Assembly (NCBI GenBank): GCA_033002965.1
Contig: JAURVB010013196.1
Span: forward strand, 62,001-126,000
Direction: 5' to 3'
DNA from: Piper betle
Lineage: Eukaryota; Streptophyta; Magnoliopsida; Piperales; Piperaceae
Length of the DNA stretch: 64,000 nucleotides
Shown here: positions 61,184-64,000 of the stretch, piece after piece
Layout: every line of letters begins with the position of its first letter
How positions within the stretch are numbered: the first letter of the stretch is position 1
Notes under the pieces: generated by a model
Seen by the model: only the letters and a program-made list of their open reading frames with translations
Told to the model about the DNA's origin: nothing
Databases searched by the model: none
Translations under genes and position numbers: made by a program

Positions 61184-64000
61184 TCCTCAAGAAATGCTTT
61201 GCCCCTGTTTTCATGGTGGTTATTTTTGCCTCGGGCAAAAAATTATCTTCTGGAGATGGGGCAGCCGGAATGTGATAAAATTATGTTAAAGCTTGTGGGT
61301 AAACAGCTTTTATGGATTCTTATTTCAAAACAATGTCTAGAGTGAATTGTTAAAAAAGAAAGTGCATACTATGGTATTGCCGTTGTTGTCCGTTTGGCTT
61401 TGATTTCCAGTGAGGATAAAAGCATTGGTTGGAAGCTCTTCATCCACATTGATGGTATGTAGTCTCTATTTGGTTGTTGCCTCTCTTCAACCCAGTTGGA
61501 ATTGGTTATTGAATAGAAGACTAATATTGGCATTTCCATTAAAATCAAATTTTGGTAAGTTAATATTTGTGTGAAGCAGCGTGGAGCTGTGGCAGGTCAG
61601 TGAAAGAGCGAGTCCGTTTGCGTTCTCTGGAAAGACAGCGCAATTTCATTGTTGTAGTTCATTGTGTAGATGGATACCATTCGGTATTTTAAGGAGCTGT
61701 AGATCGACAAGTACACAGTGGAAATCAACCTTGTGTAAACAACTCATCCTTTGACCAACTCAGGTATATTACCCATAGCTTAAAAAGAACTATTTATCAT
61801 CATCATCTTATGTATTTGACAAATGATAATGCTAACCATGGAGGTCAATACAAAATTTCAACCCAACCCAATCCGGGTTGAAAAAGACTAAAAGACTGTA
61901 TGTGGCCTTATTAAATCGCTCCATATGTGTCATGTCATCTCCAATATCTGCCGTTGCATCATGTAAAAACTCGAAGGAGGTAAGCCGGTTGATTGGCATT
62001 AGTTATAGAATACCGTATTGCCGGTACCTATCGTGATTCGGCCGTATGTATTAGATTTGATTTCGAAGAATCCGACACGATACTGTCCCATACCGCCTCA
62101 TTTTTTTTTATTTTTCTTTTTACCATTTTTTAGCTTTATAAAATTTTAAAGAACTGTCTACTCTAAAAACAATCAAATGTGTCATCTATACGTTTTTTTA
62201 AAGTTCATTTTTAAGTAAATTTTATTGTTCTTTTATAATTTATATAGAAAAAATAAAAATAAATGATATTTTCTCTCTTCGTATCTTGCTTTTTTGTTTT
62301 CTTTATTTTTTATATTTTTCTTATTAACCCTTTTAATAATATTTACATTTTATGTAGTTTTTTAATTTTTTCTAAAGTATATAATAATTATTTTCTTTTT
62401 GAAAGATACTATTTCTTAATTTTGCTTTGGGTATGACCAGGTACTTTATATTTATATTAGTACAATAAAAATAATGTTTATTGTCATAATATTTAACAAA
62501 TAATTATTGATGTGGAAATTATAATGCTAAGTATAATTTTTGAATTAAGTAATAAAAGTGATAAAAAACTATCATCCCACGAGGAATTAGTATTATAAGT
62601 TTTCAATCACTAAAATTAATTTAATTAATTATACTTAAATGGAAATGAATTTAAAAAGTAATTAAATTACATATTAAGACTAAATTAATCTAACATGCAA
62701 TTTTTAAATTAAATATTAACTTCAAAGCAACAAATCTAGGATTTTTAATTTCACCTAATGTTTTGTATGATTAATATTATAACTTATACTTATAAATTGT
62801 ACATTTGAATCATTAATCACATGAATTAATTATTCATGATAATCTCTCGATTCATCATAAACTTATCATTTGTACCAAATTTTTATATTTTTATAAAATT
62901 GTGTATGTAAAATGATACTTTAATTTATACTCTTAATAGTTACCCAAGACATGAGTATATTTTTATTTCACGTGTAAATCACCCAAGGCAAATGAATAAA
63001 TGTTATTATATTTAATAACAAATTTAATCATTTTATTTCTAGAGAAGATCAAATCTCTAAATCTAACAATAGATAGTTAATCCAACTATAACATTAAAAA
63101 CATACTTAAATAGATAATCCAAAAACACAATCACATAGATAAAAGTTAATAATCTTTATTAATTCATACGTTATGTATCATTGAAAATCCTATAAAAAAA
63201 TTATTTTATAAAATATTCGACTTAACTCAAAAAATTCATATGTAATATGAAAGACATCATTTAAGTATAAAAAAACTAAATCAAAATAAAAAAATTTTCT
63301 TTTTGAGAACATGTCTTCTTCTTTTGATCCAATTTCTTTATAATGCTTTTCGTCTTTTGTGCCATCACCTAGTCGTCCTAAGTTCTTTCCCCAAAAGTCT
63401 CTTTAAAATTCTAATCAAGTTTTAAATGATCCACCCAATATTATAAGTGGGGCCTACTATAATTTCTGTATATATTGAAAAAGTTATTTTCCCTTTGGAG
63501 GTGATTGAGCACCTTACATCTCAACGCTTAAGCGCTTGAGTTTATGTCTTTTCAGCCCGAGTTCGTCCCAAATTTGTTGTGGATCATCTTTTGACTCTTA
63601 TATCTTGGTAGAATAATATTAATTAACACTTTTTACACCAATATCAGAATGATTTCTCACTTTATTAATAATACATAATAAACTCTTAAACTAATAAAAC
63701 TTAAGTAAAATGATTCGAAACATAATAAAAACTCAATATGAAATGCAAAAAATAATAACTCTTTTATAAAATTATTAATTATTATCATGTTTATTTATCA
63801 AATGATATGTCTCTAGTTTTCAAGTGTACGATACATATTTGAAAAACAATATGACGTACCTTGTAATAAATAAAATAAATAAATAAACAATCTCCCTCAG
63901 AAATTAATGGATCAATTCAGGACAAAAAGTATGCTTATTTCTAATTTTGATAATGAAAAAATTAGTATGGTGGATATTCATGTCATGCGACTTCAAGTTA
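61184..64000. other. 3' UTR and AT-rich intergenic sequence
   Basis: The first few hundred bases are presumably the 3' UTR of the E2 gene. From about 62100 to the end the sequence is AT-rich, without open frames, tRNAs, long repeats or transposon termini that I can support. Confidence 0.65.

Overview
This window is nuclear DNA of a flowering plant. It has spliced protein genes with short exons and AT-rich introns, plant-specific families (a NETWORKED-type actin-binding protein and a chloroplast trigger-factor-like protein) and long plant retrotransposon remnants. Several first exons are GC-rich with Ala/Pro runs, which hints weakly at a monocot; I cannot name the species.

Layout. 1-827 is the cut-off end of a ~2.9 kb LTR. 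5169-8626 (+) is a DnaJ10-type co-chaperone with ten exons. 10309-13325 (+) encodes an uncharacterised coiled-coil, tail-anchored protein with a 5' UTR intron. 15458-17554 (+) is transcription elongation factor TFIIS. 18139-20200 (-) is a NET4-type actin/membrane linker that carries two reading-frame breaks. 22571-23209 is a 639-bp terminal-inverted-repeat element with a perfect 10-bp target duplication. 25264-27972 (-) is LIP5/VTA1, an ESCRT regulator. 29625-35756 holds two LTRs in opposite orientation around a G-rich spacer. 36175-41144 (-) is a trigger-factor-like gene whose twelve exons can all be placed, but which has lost single bases at seven or more points. 43694-56427 is a stack of nested insertions: one ~3 kb LTR containing a tandem TRIM and two further LTRs, one of which contains a fourth. 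58724-61183 (+) is a class I ubiquitin-conjugating enzyme. The last 2.8 kb is AT-rich with no gene that I can support.

The genes are ordinary housekeeping genes in unrelated pathways: chaperone, transcription elongation, actin-membrane contact, endosomal sorting, plastid protein folding and ubiquitin transfer. I see no operon-like or cluster logic. The distinctive content is the LTR population: seven copies of one family, all without any internal retrotransposon region. Their 5-bp target duplications and reconstructed lengths let the order of insertion be read. The second distinctive point is the contrast between five intact genes and two that carry small deletions.
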